Source: an uncultured Bacteroidales bacterium (lineage in GTDB: Bacteria; Bacteroidota; Bacteroidia; Bacteroidales; CAIXZF01). Taken from it: DNA of 64,000 nt. Under the pieces are notes generated by a model. The model saw only the letters and a list, made by a program, of their open reading frames with translations. It did not search any database and had not been told where the DNA came from. The stretch spans positions 36,446 to 100,445 of the forward strand of contig CAIXZF010000081.1 of NCBI GenBank assembly GCA_903923925.1, given 5' to 3'. Each line of letters starts with the position of its first letter. Position 1 is the stretch's first letter. The position numbers and the translations under genes were made by a program. Below, piece by piece: positions 16,959 through 26,562 of the stretch.

Positions 16959-18434
16959 ATGAAATTAAAACTTCCGAAAGCAAAACCAGGTCTCATACCT
17001 TTTGTCGGGATTTTAATAGCATTATACATCTTTTCAAAAGCTGGAATCTCCTCATTTACCCACGACGAAAGCTATTCCTATCTCCATTATCCTCACGACA
17101 GCTTTATCAAAATAATTTCTTTCAGCAATTGGTTCATGAATAACCATATTCTGAACAGCCTCTTTATGAAATATTCGGAACAGCTTTGGGGAAATTCAGA
17201 ATTTGCACTCAGGCTCCCAAATTTGTTTTTAATGGTAGTTTACATGTTTTACAGTTACAGGCTGTTCCAGAATAAGAATTCAATTTTATCTGTTGCCATT
17301 TTTTGTATTCTTTGTACAAACGTTTTAATGATGGACTTATTCGGCCTGGCTCGTGGGTATGGATTGTCGTTCGGGTTTATGCTGATGAGTTTATATCATT
17401 TTCTGGCTTATTTAAAGAAGAACAAAAAAGTTGATCTTGCTGTCTTCCATTTTGCAGCTTTACTTGCTGTATTAAGTCATTTTACCTTATTATTAGCATA
17501 CATTTCTCTGTTGTTGTTATTCAATGTTGTAAAAATCCTGGAATCTCGATTTGGTGGGGCTGAAAAATTTCATTTGTTTAAAACAAATAAGCCGAATATC
17601 ATCCCAATTCTTTTAAACACGATAATCTTGTATGAACCTTTAAGAAGAGCAATCAGCTATGGAGATTTTAGTGTTGGGGGAAAATCCGGGTTTTATTCGG
17701 ACACTGTTACGCATTTTATTTACAATATTTTTGATGGTATCGAAATCTCATCTCCTATTCTGTTCGTTCTTCAGGTCCTTTTTACCTTCATCATAGTAAT
17801 CCCTTTATTCATTATTGTTAAAAACATTAGTGAAAGGAAAACTGTTTTTATATATAATCACAAAGGACTTATTGTTACTAATTTTCTACTATTAATCATT
17901 TCAATAATCCTCATACTACAGCATCTGATTCTTAGAACAGACTACCCTATAGATCGATTTTCAATTTTCCTTTTTCCAATTTTCAGCATTCATTTCGGAT
18001 TTTTTATCAATTATCTCATTGAAACGTCCTATAAGAAAACAATCCTGGTTATTACTTCATTCATTGCATTGGCTGCAATTATTAATTTTGGAAAAAGAGC
18101 TGATTTACATGCGTCAGCCGGATGGACGTATGATTCGGAAACAAAGAACATGATTCAAACATTGATATCAACTAGAAAAATGAACAATGACAATTCTAAA
18201 AATATCAGGCTAAGTGTAAATTGGCTCTTTGAGCCAACAATTAATTTCTACAGAATAACAAAAGGACTAGATTGGCTACTACCAATAGATCGTAATAGTG
18301 CAGGTAAAACTGATGACTACTACTATATTTTCGAAAATGAGCCTTGTCCGTTGAGCGCTTCCGAATACGAAATAATTAAAAAATTCGAAAACACAAAAAC
18401 CATTCTAATTAAGCATAAAACAGCTTCTGATTAA
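16959..18434 (+). CDS. polytopic membrane protein, GT-C glycosyltransferase-like
   Basis: A 491-residue membrane protein from the ATG at 16959. About ten hydrophobic segments are visible, beginning with GLIPFVGILIALYIF. Directly after the first comes an acidic loop, FTHDESYSYLHY, in the place where GT-C (dolichyl/undecaprenyl-phosphate sugar transferase) enzymes hold a catalytic Asp or Glu. The next loop has NNHILNSLFMKYS and ALRLPN, typical of such enzymes (an NH and an RLPN-like motif in the first periplasmic region). A soluble C-terminal tail of about 100 residues follows. The role would be to move a lipid-linked sugar onto an acceptor on the periplasmic side. Substrate unknown; neighbours give no help. 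Confidence 0.6.
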   Translation: MKLKLPKAKPGLIPFVGILIALYIFSKAGISSFTHDESYSYLHYPHDSFIKIISFSNWFMNNHILNSLFMKYSEQLWGNSEFALRLPNLFLMVVYMFYSYRLFQNKNSILSVAIFCILCTNVLMMDLFGLARGYGLSFGFMLMSLYHFLAYLKKNKKVDLAVFHFAALLAVLSHFTLLLAYISLLLLFNVVKILESRFGGAEKFHLFKTNKPNIIPILLNTIILYEPLRRAISYGDFSVGGKSGFYSDTVTHFIYNIFDGIEISSPILFVLQVLFTFIIVIPLFIIVKNISERKTVFIYNHKGLIVTNFLLLIISIILILQHLILRTDYPIDRFSIFLFPIFSIHFGFFINYLIETSYKKTILVITSFIALAAIINFGKRADLHASAGWTYDSETKNMIQTLISTRKMNNDNSKNIRLSVNWLFEPTINFYRITKGLDWLLPIDRNSAGKTDDYYYIFENEPCPLSASEYEIIKKFENTKTILIKHKTASD

Positions 18435-18445
18435 AATAAACACCA

Positions 18446-18619
18446 CTAAAACAGGTATTTAATCAAATTTTTAGCTCCAAAAACAAAATAGTTTCTAATA
18501 ACAGAAGCTGGAACTTTCACATTTAAAACAAACCAATGGCCTTCTGTCAATTTAAACGAGAACAATATGTTAATACTACCATTGAGGATTTTAGGGAGTA
18601 TCGCCAACTCCTTTATCAT
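18446..18619 (-). CDS. possible small ORF or gene remnant, 57 aa
   Basis: An ATG-started frame of 57 codons on the minus strand, with an amino-acid make-up closer to protein than to noise (for example LTEGHWFVLNVKVPASVIRN). It has no recognised family, no promoter that I can point to and no neighbour on its strand. It could be the surviving C-terminus of a decayed gene in this eroded region. Weak evidence only. Confidence 0.2.
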   Translation of the reverse strand: MIKELAILPKILNGSINILFSFKLTEGHWFVLNVKVPASVIRNYFVFGAKNLIKYLF

Positions 18620-18700
18620 TAAAAATAAAGCTTATGTTTCAGAATATTGTAGAATCAATAAAATGATTTTTCCCGAACTTAAAATCCAATTCCTTGCATT

Positions 18701-18780
18701 GCACATATAGCCCAGAGGGCTTTAATGTCAATAAAAAATGCAGGGTAGGAATAAGTATTGCCCTTAGGGCATAAATGAAA
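18701..18780. repeat. REP-like palindromic element, copy 1
   Basis: Two short GC-rich palindromes about 40 bases apart in AT-rich sequence: AGCCC-AGA-GGGCT at 18709-18721 and GCCC-TTA-GGGC at 18760-18770. The layout resembles the element at 28185-28285, and both lie between genes. Such GCCCT/AGGGC palindromes are common in Bacteroidota genomes. Confidence 0.5.
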
Positions 18781-18889
18781 TGTTCCGAATTGTTTTTATC
18801 TCAATTGATTAAACACCAAACAAATTTCATTATACAGGAGAACTTATCGATTTCTTTACACCAATACGCAAAGACTATTTGTGAGAATT

Positions 18890-19834
18890 ATGAGAACCTT
18901 AACTAAACTACTAATTGCAATTCTGTTCATTACAACTGTTTGTATATCTTGCAAAAAGAGAGCAGTTACACCCAAGTATAAAACCGAAAATATTATTGTT
19001 GTTATTGTTGATGGAGCAAGATATTCAGAAACCTGGGGAGATTCTTCCCACAAATACATTCCTCATTTGTCCGGCCAATTATCCAAAACCGGAGTTATAA
19101 ACACACAATTTTACAATAATGGACCAACGTATACACTTGCTGGCCATACAAGTATTACCACGGGATTTTATCAGGAAATTAACAATTCTGGCAATGAAAT
19201 TCCCAGGTATCCTTCCTTTTTCCAATATTTCAATACCAGGTACTTATTTAATAAAACAATCTCTTGTATAATATCCAGCAAGGATAAATTAGAAATATTA
19301 AAAAACTGTCAGGAAGTAGAATTTAACAACAAATTCCTGCCTTTTTCTAATTGCGGAATAAATGGTTCAGGCAGTGGCTACAGAGAAGATAGTGTAACAC
19401 TTAACGTATTATTTCAAGTCTTATCAGAATACCATCCAAAGCTCACCCTGGTGAGTTTCAAAGAGCCCGATTTTTCAGCACATAGCAACAACTGGAAAAA
19501 GTATATAAAAGGGATACAGTATACAGATGAATATGTGTATCAGATCTGGAAATATATTCAAAGTGACAATAACTACAATGGGAAAACAAGCTTGTTTGTA
19601 ACAAACGATCATGGAAGGCATTTAGATAGCATTGCCGATGGCTTTGCTTCCCATGGAGATGCTTGTTTGGGGTGCCGTCATATTAACCTATTTGCATATG
19701 GACCAGACTTTAAGCAAGGAGTAGTTTTAGACAATAAAAGAGAAATAATCGACATCTGTGCAACAATTTCAGAGTTATTGCAACTAGAAATGAAATATGA
19801 TAAAGGGAAAATTATGAATGAGTTGTTTAAATAA
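18890..19834 (+). CDS. alkaline-phosphatase-superfamily lipoprotein (phosphodiesterase/sulfatase-like)
   Basis: A 314-residue exported protein from the ATG at 18890; a GTG at 18881 is also possible. The N-terminus is a hydrophobic signal ending in CISCKKR, so it is probably a lipoprotein. The body follows the alkaline-phosphatase fold: first metal site IIVVIVDGARYSE, nucleophile region GPTYTLAGHTSI (a Thr), and second metal sites NDHGRH and SHGD near the C-terminus. Type I phosphodiesterase/nucleotide pyrophosphatases and sulfatases share these positions. The substrate is unknown; with no formylglycine motif (CxPxR), a sulfatase is less likely. It converges on the LytTR regulator gene, with 16 bases between them. 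Confidence 0.75.
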   Translation: MRTLTKLLIAILFITTVCISCKKRAVTPKYKTENIIVVIVDGARYSETWGDSSHKYIPHLSGQLSKTGVINTQFYNNGPTYTLAGHTSITTGFYQEINNSGNEIPRYPSFFQYFNTRYLFNKTISCIISSKDKLEILKNCQEVEFNNKFLPFSNCGINGSGSGYREDSVTLNVLFQVLSEYHPKLTLVSFKEPDFSAHSNNWKKYIKGIQYTDEYVYQIWKYIQSDNNYNGKTSLFVTNDHGRHLDSIADGFASHGDACLGCRHINLFAYGPDFKQGVVLDNKREIIDICATISELLQLEMKYDKGKIMNELFK

Positions 19835-19850
19835 CGGATTGCGCTGTAAT

Positions 19851-20588
19851 TTAAATTAATTTCCTGCCTCCAAGAATATCAAAAAACTGTTTCTTGTACA
19901 TCTCCCCTATCGGGATATCGTGACCGTGCAATTTAATCTTGCTCTTTTCGATGCTCTCAATTTTATCAAGCGCTATGATATAGCTTTTGTGAATTCTCAC
20001 AAAGTTATCATGAGGGAGTACCTGTTCTATCCTGTTAAAGCTCATTAAGGTCATTATCCTCTCGGTTTTGGTATGTAAACGAAGATAATCCTTCATTCCT
20101 TCAATAAACATTATGTCATTAAAGAAAACCTTCTGCATTCTGTATTCAGTTTTGATGAAGAAAAATTCACCTGCCTGATTTGATTTAGAAGCAATATTGC
20201 TTATGGGGGCCTGAATTGGTTCTTTCACGAATTTTAACTCATCATAAACTTTTTCCACCGACTTGATAAAGCGTTCAAAAGAAATCGGTTTCAGCAAATA
20301 ATCTGATACATCCAGCTCATAAGCCTTTAAAGCATAGGAATCGTAGGCAGTTGTTAAAATTACTTTTGGCTTTTTTGTAAGAATCTCGAGGAACTGTATA
20401 CCGGTGAGATTGTCCATTTTCACATCCAGAAAAATAAGATCAATTGAATTCCGTTTCAGGAATTCCAAAGCTTTCAGGGGATCATCAAAAGTGCCCAATA
20501 AATTCAAAAACGGTACTTTTTTTATGTAATCCTCCATTTTCAGGAGTGCCAAGGGCTCATCATCAACGGCTATACAATGTATTATCAT
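19851..20588 (-). CDS. LytTR-family response regulator
   Basis: A 245-residue two-domain regulator. The N-terminal receiver (about 1-120) has the acidic pair in AVDDEPLA and the phospho-acceptor Asp in LIFLDVKMDNLTG; the conserved Lys lies in DYLLKPISFERF. The C-terminal LytTR DNA-binding domain (about 140-240) includes FIEGMKDYLRLHT and FVRIHKSYIIALDKI. Its ATG overlaps the stop of the upstream kinase by four bases (ATGA type), so the two proteins form a LytS/LytR-like two-component pair. Targets are not visible here. Confidence 0.93.
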   Translation of the reverse strand: MIIHCIAVDDEPLALLKMEDYIKKVPFLNLLGTFDDPLKALEFLKRNSIDLIFLDVKMDNLTGIQFLEILTKKPKVILTTAYDSYALKAYELDVSDYLLKPISFERFIKSVEKVYDELKFVKEPIQAPISNIASKSNQAGEFFFIKTEYRMQKVFFNDIMFIEGMKDYLRLHTKTERIMTLMSFNRIEQVLPHDNFVRIHKSYIIALDKIESIEKSKIKLHGHDIPIGEMYKKQFFDILGGRKLI

Positions 20589-21637
20589 TTGAAATTTATT
20601 CTGAGGTGAACGGAAAAAATATTGTTTGCAGACTGAATAATCAATTCATGCTGATCTGGATAAAGCAGTAATAATCTGCGCTTTACATTACTCAAACCAA
20701 TTCCATTGGATTCGTGGTTGCTTATATCTTCTATAGGCTTGTACGAATTCATTGCATTCATTACCAATGTTCGGGGAAAAATGTCAATTCGGATCCGGAT
20801 AGCAGGGGAAGTAGCATTTTTATCGACATGTTTGAATGCATTTTCAATAAAAGGCACAAGCATCATTGGTGCAATGAGTTGCTGACCAGGATCACCTTCA
20901 ATATTAAATTCAACAAGCTCCCGGTTTTTCAAACGTAATAAGTGAAGTTCGATAAAGGTTTGCAGATAGCTTATTTCCTTAAACAGTGGTACAAATTCTC
21001 TGTCAGCTTCGTAGATCATATATCTCATAATCTCCGACAGCCTGTGTATCGAAACAGAAGCCTGCCCGGGGTCAATATTAATTAGTGTATCAATATTGTT
21101 TAACGTATTGAAAAGGAAATGCGGGTTGATCTGTGATCTGAGCAAGGCAAGTTCACTGGCCTTGTTCTGCAGCTCCAGCATTGTTCTTTGTTGCTCAGAC
21201 CGAAGCCAGTGCCTGACAAGCTTTATCACCGATGCACCCAGTACAACAGTATAAATTTCAATAAGAAGGTAAAACCAGGCAAAATTAAAAAAAGGAGTCC
21301 CTTCTTTTAGAACTCCCGGCCATAACAATGGAATAGCAATATACCTGTTTACTGCAGCTTCAATAACAAGAATCACCATTGCTGTTACAACAAAGAGGCC
21401 TGCAAATGAGAGGTATTTTTTTTTAAGCAGAAACCTTGGAATAAGAAAATAAATATGAAAATAGGTCACAGCCATATCGAGAGGCAGTGTAATCAGCATT
21501 TGCAACAAAATTCTAAGGTAGTTCTGATCTCTTGAACCAAATGTGATGGTGTAGAATGCCAAGACTCCAAGCCAAAAGAGTATATGTTGAGAAATTCTCA
21601 ATATCCTGCCGGGAAAGGCGATATACTCTGCTTTCAT
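20585..21637 (-). CDS. LytS/YehU-type membrane sensor histidine kinase
   Basis: A 350-residue kinase of the His_kinase (PF06580) class from the ATG at 21637. Four hydrophobic segments span about residues 10-150. The cytosolic part has the phospho-acceptor motif ALLRSQINPHFLFNTLNNI. A reduced ATPase domain has PFIENAFKHV (N box) and GIGLSNVKRRL (G box). It overlaps the LytTR regulator by four bases, fixing it as the cognate partner. The short membrane domain has no recognised ligand-binding fold, so the signal is unknown; such pairs often respond to envelope state or nutrients. Confidence 0.92.
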   Translation of the reverse strand: MKAEYIAFPGRILRISQHILFWLGVLAFYTITFGSRDQNYLRILLQMLITLPLDMAVTYFHIYFLIPRFLLKKKYLSFAGLFVVTAMVILVIEAAVNRYIAIPLLWPGVLKEGTPFFNFAWFYLLIEIYTVVLGASVIKLVRHWLRSEQQRTMLELQNKASELALLRSQINPHFLFNTLNNIDTLINIDPGQASVSIHRLSEIMRYMIYEADREFVPLFKEISYLQTFIELHLLRLKNRELVEFNIEGDPGQQLIAPMMLVPFIENAFKHVDKNATSPAIRIRIDIFPRTLVMNAMNSYKPIEDISNHESNGIGLSNVKRRLLLLYPDQHELIIQSANNIFSVHLRINFK

Positions 21638-21730
21638 GGTAGTCTGTCTTAATATTGTATGCAAATTACTATAAAATCTATTGTTTTTCTAAATATTATA
21701 GACCAACACCAAAATTCTCTCTGCGAACTG

Positions 21731-21775
21731 CTTGAAAAACAAAACGCGCCATACCTGGAAAAGGAATGGCGCGTT
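21731..21775 (-). terminator. rho-independent terminator of icd-gltA
   Basis: A perfect 10-bp inverted repeat, AACGCGCCAT (21743-21752) and ATGGCGCGTT (21766-21775). On the minus strand it is followed by a TTTTGTTTTT tract. It sits about 20 bases beyond the citrate synthase stop and separates that operon from the kinase gene. Confidence 0.85.
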
Positions 21776-21796
21776 AAATATAATTTTAAGGTTTGT

Positions 21797-23134
21797 TTAG
21801 TCGGCGATCTCTTTCTTGCTCCTTTTTGCATTTTTCTTAAATGCAATGGCTTCAACCATCTCAGTTGTGATAGATTTCGGACGCTCGAGAGGGTACAATA
21901 ATGCACGGTCCCAAATAATATTGGCGCAAATTCCAATTGCACGGCCAATACCAAACAGAACGGTATAAAAATCGTATTCCTGAACTCCATAATGCCATTG
22001 AATCTGACCTGATTGAGCGTCGACATTCGGCCATGGATTCTTAGCCTTACCTTGTTGCCGCAAAATGTCAGGAACTACTCTGTACAGCATGTCGACATAC
22101 TTAAACAACTTGTCTTCGGGCATATGTTTTAGAGCGAATTCACGTTGAATGGTATAACGAGGGTCGGTTTTTCTGAGAACAGCATGGCCGTAACCAGGAA
22201 TTACCTGTCCGGCATTCAGCGTATCCCAAACAAACTGCTTCATTTCTTCTTCGGTTGGCTCTTTACCTTCCATTTTATCGTATAACTCGAGTAACCACCT
22301 CAGTACTTCCTGGTTTGCCAATCCGTGCAATGGTCCTGCCAATCCGTTAATCATTGCGGAAATTGCCAGGTAGATATCGGATAAAGAACTAGCCACAAGG
22401 TGTCCGGCGTGAGCACTTACGTTACCAGCTTCATGATCGGCATGGATAATGAAATGTAAACGACTTACGTCATCATATGGTTTATCTTTCCCCATCATAT
22501 GGGCAAAGTTTCCACCAAAATCAAGGTCAGGATTCGATTGAATACGTTTACCATCACGGTAAAGTTTTGCATAGATATACGTAGCCAGTTCAGGTAGTTT
22601 TGCAAGAAGATTGAGTGCATCCTCATAGGTTGAGTCCCAATATTCAAATTTGCTTATTCCTCCCCTGTATTTTTTTGCAAAAAACGACTCCCGCTGCATG
22701 GTCATAATAGCTGAAGAGAAGATTGTCATTGGGTGACTGCAGCATGGGAAAGCATCAATAACTTCGTAAACATAACGAGGCAATACGCGCCTTTTGCTGA
22801 ATTCATCCTGAAGTTCTTCAACGTCTTTATCATCAGGAATTTCTCCCATCAGCAGAAGATAGAACAAACCCTCTACATAAGGCATTTCAGCGCCTTTTGG
22901 TTTTGGAAGTTTCTCGAATACTTCAGGCAGGGTAAATCCTCTGTAACGAATCCCTTCCTGAGGATCAAGATAGGATATGTCCGTAACAAGGCATTTGATA
23001 CCACGCATGCCACCTAATACCTGAGCGATAGTGACTTCATCCATGATAACATCGCCATACTCCTTTAGAAGCTTGTTAACCCTGGGTCTTTCCCGTTCGA
23101 TTTTGTCGTAAAGTTTATCTTTTAACCGAGCCAT
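21797..23134 (-). CDS. gltA: citrate synthase, mitochondrial-like type
   Basis: Condenses oxaloacetate and acetyl-CoA in the first step of the citrate cycle. The product has 445 residues. The catalytic triad is visible: His270 in GLAGPLHGLANQEVL, His317 in PGYGHAVLRKTDPRY, and Asp372 in NPWPNVDAQSGQ. These blocks, plus ERPKSITTEM, are close to the mitochondrial (si-type I) enzymes and unlike the E. coli hexameric type, which is longer at the N-terminus and differs at these sites. It lies 31 bases downstream of icd and is followed by a strong terminator, forming a two-gene citrate-cycle operon. Confidence 0.95.
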   Translation of the reverse strand: MARLKDKLYDKIERERPRVNKLLKEYGDVIMDEVTIAQVLGGMRGIKCLVTDISYLDPQEGIRYRGFTLPEVFEKLPKPKGAEMPYVEGLFYLLLMGEIPDDKDVEELQDEFSKRRVLPRYVYEVIDAFPCCSHPMTIFSSAIMTMQRESFFAKKYRGGISKFEYWDSTYEDALNLLAKLPELATYIYAKLYRDGKRIQSNPDLDFGGNFAHMMGKDKPYDDVSRLHFIIHADHEAGNVSAHAGHLVASSLSDIYLAISAMINGLAGPLHGLANQEVLRWLLELYDKMEGKEPTEEEMKQFVWDTLNAGQVIPGYGHAVLRKTDPRYTIQREFALKHMPEDKLFKYVDMLYRVVPDILRQQGKAKNPWPNVDAQSGQIQWHYGVQEYDFYTVLFGIGRAIGICANIIWDRALLYPLERPKSITTEMVEAIAFKKNAKRSKKEIAD

Positions 23135-23165
23135 TTCATTAAATTTTTATATTGAGTTTGTCTGT

Positions 23166-24440
23166 TTATTTTCTTGAAATATTTTCTACAATAGCAGTTC
23201 CGAATTCTGAACATTTTAGTTTGGTAGCGCCTTCCATTAACCTGTGGAAATCATAGGTTACTCTTTTCTGCAAAATAGCTTCTTCAACACCTGAATAAAT
23301 CAGATCTGCGGCTTCCTGCCATCCAAGATATTCAAGCATGAGTGCTCCGCTTAAAATAACACTACCGGGGTTAACCATATCCAGGCCTGCATATTTCGGA
23401 GCTGTACCATGAGTTGCTTCAAAAATTGCAAAACCATTCTGATAATTAATATTTGCACCCGGAGCAATTCCAATTCCGCCGACCATGGCAGCTAATGCAT
23501 CAGAAATATAGTCACCATTCAGGTTAAGCGTGGCAATTACTGAATATTCTTTAGGTCTGGTAAGTATTTGCTGAAGAAAAGCATCTGCAATAACATCCTT
23601 GACAATTAATTTACCGGATTTTTCGGCAGCTGCCAGAGCATTGTCGGCAATTTCCTTGTTTTCTGTTTCTACAATTTTATCATATTGCTGCCAGGTAAAC
23701 ACTTTGTCGCCAAACTCCCGTTCTGCCAGTTCATAGCCCCATTTTTTGAAACCGCCTTCAGTAAATTTCATTATGTTCCCTTTGTGAACAATGGTAACAG
23801 ATGGCAAATTCTTTCTCAGAGCATATTCAATGGCAGCTCTCACGAGGCGTTCAGTACCTTCAACAGAAACAGGTTTGATTCCAATTGAACTGCTTTCAGG
23901 AAAACGGATTTTAGTAACTCCCATTTCATCAATAAGGAAGCGCCTTACTTTTTCACACTCAGCATCACCATTCATGTATTCTATTCCTGCATAAATATCT
24001 TCTGTGTTTTCACGGAAAATATGCATATCAACCCATTCAGGGTGTTTTACCGGAGAAGGAACTCCTTCAAAATAGCGAACAGGTCTGAGGCAGACATATA
24101 AATCGAGGATCTGGCGTAAGGCCACATTCAAAGAGCGGATTCCCCCTCCCACAGGTGTGGTTAATGGTCCTTTTATTCCAACAACATATTCTTTAAATGC
24201 ATCTAAAGTTGCATCCGGCAACCAACTTCCAGTGAGATTAAAAGCTTTTTCTCCTGCATACACTTCTTTCCAGCTTATTTTTCGCTTACCCTGGTATGCT
24301 TTTTCAACTGCGGCATCAAATACATTCACAGATGCTGACCATATGTCGGCACCTGTTCCATCCCCTTCAATGAAAGGAATTATCACATGATCCGGAACAT
24401 TTAATTTCCTGTTTTCTACTGTAATTTTCGACGGCTCCAT
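23166..24440 (-). CDS. icd: isocitrate dehydrogenase (NADP-type)
   Basis: Oxidatively decarboxylates isocitrate to 2-oxoglutarate. From the ATG at 24440 the protein has 424 residues, typical of the bacterial homodimeric enzyme. An upstream in-frame ATG at 24533 would add a 31-residue tail with no conservation and overlap the promoter. Motifs include [45 protein letters not shown] (substrate phosphorylation/binding loop), [14 protein letters not shown], and [11 protein letters not shown] with nearby residues that fit NADP use. It leads an operon with gltA. A candidate -7 box lies 20 bases upstream. Confidence 0.95.
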   Translation of the reverse strand: MEPSKITVENRKLNVPDHVIIPFIEGDGTGADIWSASVNVFDAAVEKAYQGKRKISWKEVYAGEKAFNLTGSWLPDATLDAFKEYVVGIKGPLTTPVGGGIRSLNVALRQILDLYVCLRPVRYFEGVPSPVKHPEWVDMHIFRENTEDIYAGIEYMNGDAECEKVRRFLIDEMGVTKIRFPESSSIGIKPVSVEGTERLVRAAIEYALRKNLPSVTIVHKGNIMKFTEGGFKKWGYELAEREFGDKVFTWQQYDKIVETENKEIADNALAAAEKSGKLIVKDVIADAFLQQILTRPKEYSVIATLNLNGDYISDALAAMVGGIGIAPGANINYQNGFAIFEATHGTAPKYAGLDMVNPGSVILSGALMLEYLGWQEAADLIYSGVEEAILQKRVTYDFHRLMEGATKLKCSEFGTAIVENISRK

Positions 24441-24459
24441 TTTCAAATTTAAATTTCGA

Positions 24460-24467
24460 CAAACATA
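24460..24467 (-). promoter_or_regulatory. candidate -7 box of icd-gltA
   Basis: TATGTTTG on the minus strand matches TAnnTTTG, 20 bases before the icd ATG. The -33 region lacks a TTG, so the promoter is only partly supported. Confidence 0.4.
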
Positions 24468-24619
24468 TAACTTTTTATATAAAAGAATGTAACACTGACT
24501 AAAAATAATTGCATAAAAATTGAAGTAGACCACAACAATTTCATAGTCTCAAACACGACAATAGAAAGTGATCAGTTCTGAGCCTTGAGAAGGTAAAAAT
24601 CAATAAAATAAAATGAATT

Positions 24620-26407
24620 TCAGGCTTCTGCCTTAATCTGGAAACTTAAAGCTAACTGAGCTGACAATTTTTCGAGTTCTTTCAGGGCAACTTCAGACTC
24701 AGATCCTGAAAAGAACTTGTCTGTTGAAAATAAATATCTATAATATTCAATGCCTTCAATAAGATTTTTTCTGTATTTCTCCAGGAAAGCATACTGCTTA
24801 TCGGTTGGGTTTTCCGGCAATTCGGCAGCAAGTCGTTTCAGATAATCGATATAAATTCCAAGTTCCTTAATAAATAAATTAGGCCTGTCGGGATTATCGA
24901 TCAGATTTGTACGGCCATAAATATGGTCAGTCATTTCCTGAAGGGAAACAATTTTTGAAAAATAAGCCATATTTGGTCCCGGGCAAACAGAAACTCCCGG
25001 GCCTTCAATTTTAGTTTCGAGATTATTAACCAAAAGGGCAGATGTACCAAGTCCCACACAAATGCAAGATTTTTCAACAATTTTCTCGACTGCCTTTTGA
25101 TAAGAACCATTGATAATCTTCTGATCACTGATTTGTTCCAGTTTTAAACGTTGAAACTGACGTGATGCCGAACAAATCGGTCTTTCCGTAAATTCCTGGT
25201 TTAATGCAACATACTTTTTCGGGCAAGGACTTCCAGGGCGGCCATTCGAAATCCATACCTGCTTCTCAGCATCCTTAGTGTTTTTTTTCAGACTATTAAA
25301 AGGAATTCCAAGCGGAGAAATATCGCTTAAGTGGAGATCATCCTCTTTAGCTTCACATAATAATTCAAGAGTCTTTTCATCAACATTAATTACTTCAGGT
25401 ACTAAAAGAAAGGGGGTACCCCAGCCTATAGAATCCAGATTGTAATACTCGAGCAGAAAGTTATGTTCTTCGGAGGTACCAATTCCTCCCTGTGCGGTAA
25501 TAAATATAGAAGGAGGAACTTCAGGACAATTCCTGTTTTTAGTTTTCAGCGCCTGAACATAGATCTCAAACATGGAATCAGTAAGCGCAGTCCGGTTATT
25601 TTTAAATTCTTCGAGTATCGGGCCAAGCAGGTAGCCATCTGTTGCAAAGGCATGACCTCCACAATTCAAACCTGATTCAACTCGGAATTCTGACACCCAG
25701 ATACCTTTTTTTGCAAGAAATTTCCCTTGAATCAAAGCCGACCTGTAATCGCTGACTTTCAGAATAATTCTTTTGATAAGTTTACCCTCAGTATTTGGAT
25801 AGAAATCTTCGAAATTTTCGATATAAGAATACAGGCTGGGACTCATGCCTGCAGATAAAACCACAGAAGAATTAAGATTGCTGTTTGCAAACCCACGAAG
25901 GGCAGCATGTGCATCATTGTATTCAGAAGGTAGTTTATTCCCCTCAAGGTAATTAACACGATCTACCTTGGTCATTATATTTACATCAATATTGCCAGTG
26001 AGCAGATTTTCATTCAACCATTGCTGAATGTCTGCCTTTAGTGTATTGTTGTGAACCAGTTCATTAAATTTCTCTTTTATTGAAGATAGGTCAGGAAGCA
26101 TTTCCATGTACTTGTCGAGTTCCTTCTGGCCATCAGCCATCATACTCTTAACATCATGAAACTTCTGTTGTACCATTTCATCCACCATGTTCAAGTAGGT
26201 GGTTATGCGTTTTGCCCTGAAATCTTCAACTTTTTCAGAAATGGCATGAAAAGGAATATCCAGTTTTTTACTGTAAAATTCCCTCATTTTCTCCATTAGA
26301 ATATCATCAACTAAAGATATTACGGAAGAAATCCCAAACTGAGCAACCTTAACAGGAGTGTCAATTGTGAAACCAATCCCCATTACGGGAATATGGAAAT
26401 TATGCAT
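24620..26407 (-). CDS. uncharacterised protein, nitronate-monooxygenase-like TIM barrel with cysteine-rich C-terminal part
   Basis: A 595-residue protein from the ATG at 26407 (an ATG at 26425 is an alternative). I do not know a function. The opening HIPVMGIGFTIDTPVKVAQF resembles the start of FMN-dependent nitronate monooxygenases. So do GLNCGGHAFATDG, ITAQGGIGTSEEHNF and GWGTPFLLVPEVIN, which match that family's GGHA, GGI and GT-F-E blocks in order. Between them is a helical insert of about 130 residues. The C-terminal third adds cysteines in GSPCPKKY, RPICSASRQF, KSCICVGLG and SVCPGPN, which could bind a metal cluster. It is a single gene with its own -7 box. The fold match is inference from motifs. 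Confidence 0.6.
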   Translation of the reverse strand: MHNFHIPVMGIGFTIDTPVKVAQFGISSVISLVDDILMEKMREFYSKKLDIPFHAISEKVEDFRAKRITTYLNMVDEMVQQKFHDVKSMMADGQKELDKYMEMLPDLSSIKEKFNELVHNNTLKADIQQWLNENLLTGNIDVNIMTKVDRVNYLEGNKLPSEYNDAHAALRGFANSNLNSSVVLSAGMSPSLYSYIENFEDFYPNTEGKLIKRIILKVSDYRSALIQGKFLAKKGIWVSEFRVESGLNCGGHAFATDGYLLGPILEEFKNNRTALTDSMFEIYVQALKTKNRNCPEVPPSIFITAQGGIGTSEEHNFLLEYYNLDSIGWGTPFLLVPEVINVDEKTLELLCEAKEDDLHLSDISPLGIPFNSLKKNTKDAEKQVWISNGRPGSPCPKKYVALNQEFTERPICSASRQFQRLKLEQISDQKIINGSYQKAVEKIVEKSCICVGLGTSALLVNNLETKIEGPGVSVCPGPNMAYFSKIVSLQEMTDHIYGRTNLIDNPDRPNLFIKELGIYIDYLKRLAAELPENPTDKQYAFLEKYRKNLIEGIEYYRYLFSTDKFFSGSESEVALKELEKLSAQLALSFQIKAEA

Positions 26408-26451
26408 GCCATAGGTTTCTCTCATCAGTCCCCAAATGTGTTTACTTAATG

Positions 26452-26459
26452 CAAAGGTA
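26452..26459 (-). promoter_or_regulatory. candidate -7 box of the NMO-like gene
   Basis: TACCTTTG on the minus strand matches TAnnTTTG, 44 bases before the ATG at 26407 and 26 before that at 26425. No TTG is seen at the -33 distance. Confidence 0.4.
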
Positions 26460-26562
26460 CAAATAAATATAGCTAAATGGATGTTTTAGCGAAATGAATT
26501 CATATTTATTCGCTGTATTCTTAGCAAAACAGGTATTTTTACACTCTTGAACCCTACATTAA

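Larger units (their letters stand above)
18435..18889. other. intergenic region, 455 bp
   Basis: The region between the GT-C-like gene and the phosphodiesterase-like gene. It holds a possible 57-codon minus-strand ORF (18446-18619) and a pair of REP-like palindromes (18701-18780). Otherwise it is AT-rich; I see no RNA gene. Confidence 0.5.

Noticed and set aside
21649..22026. 125-codon open frame overlapping the 3' end of gltA
   Set aside because: It crosses a strong terminator and overlaps conserved citrate synthase codons in another frame.
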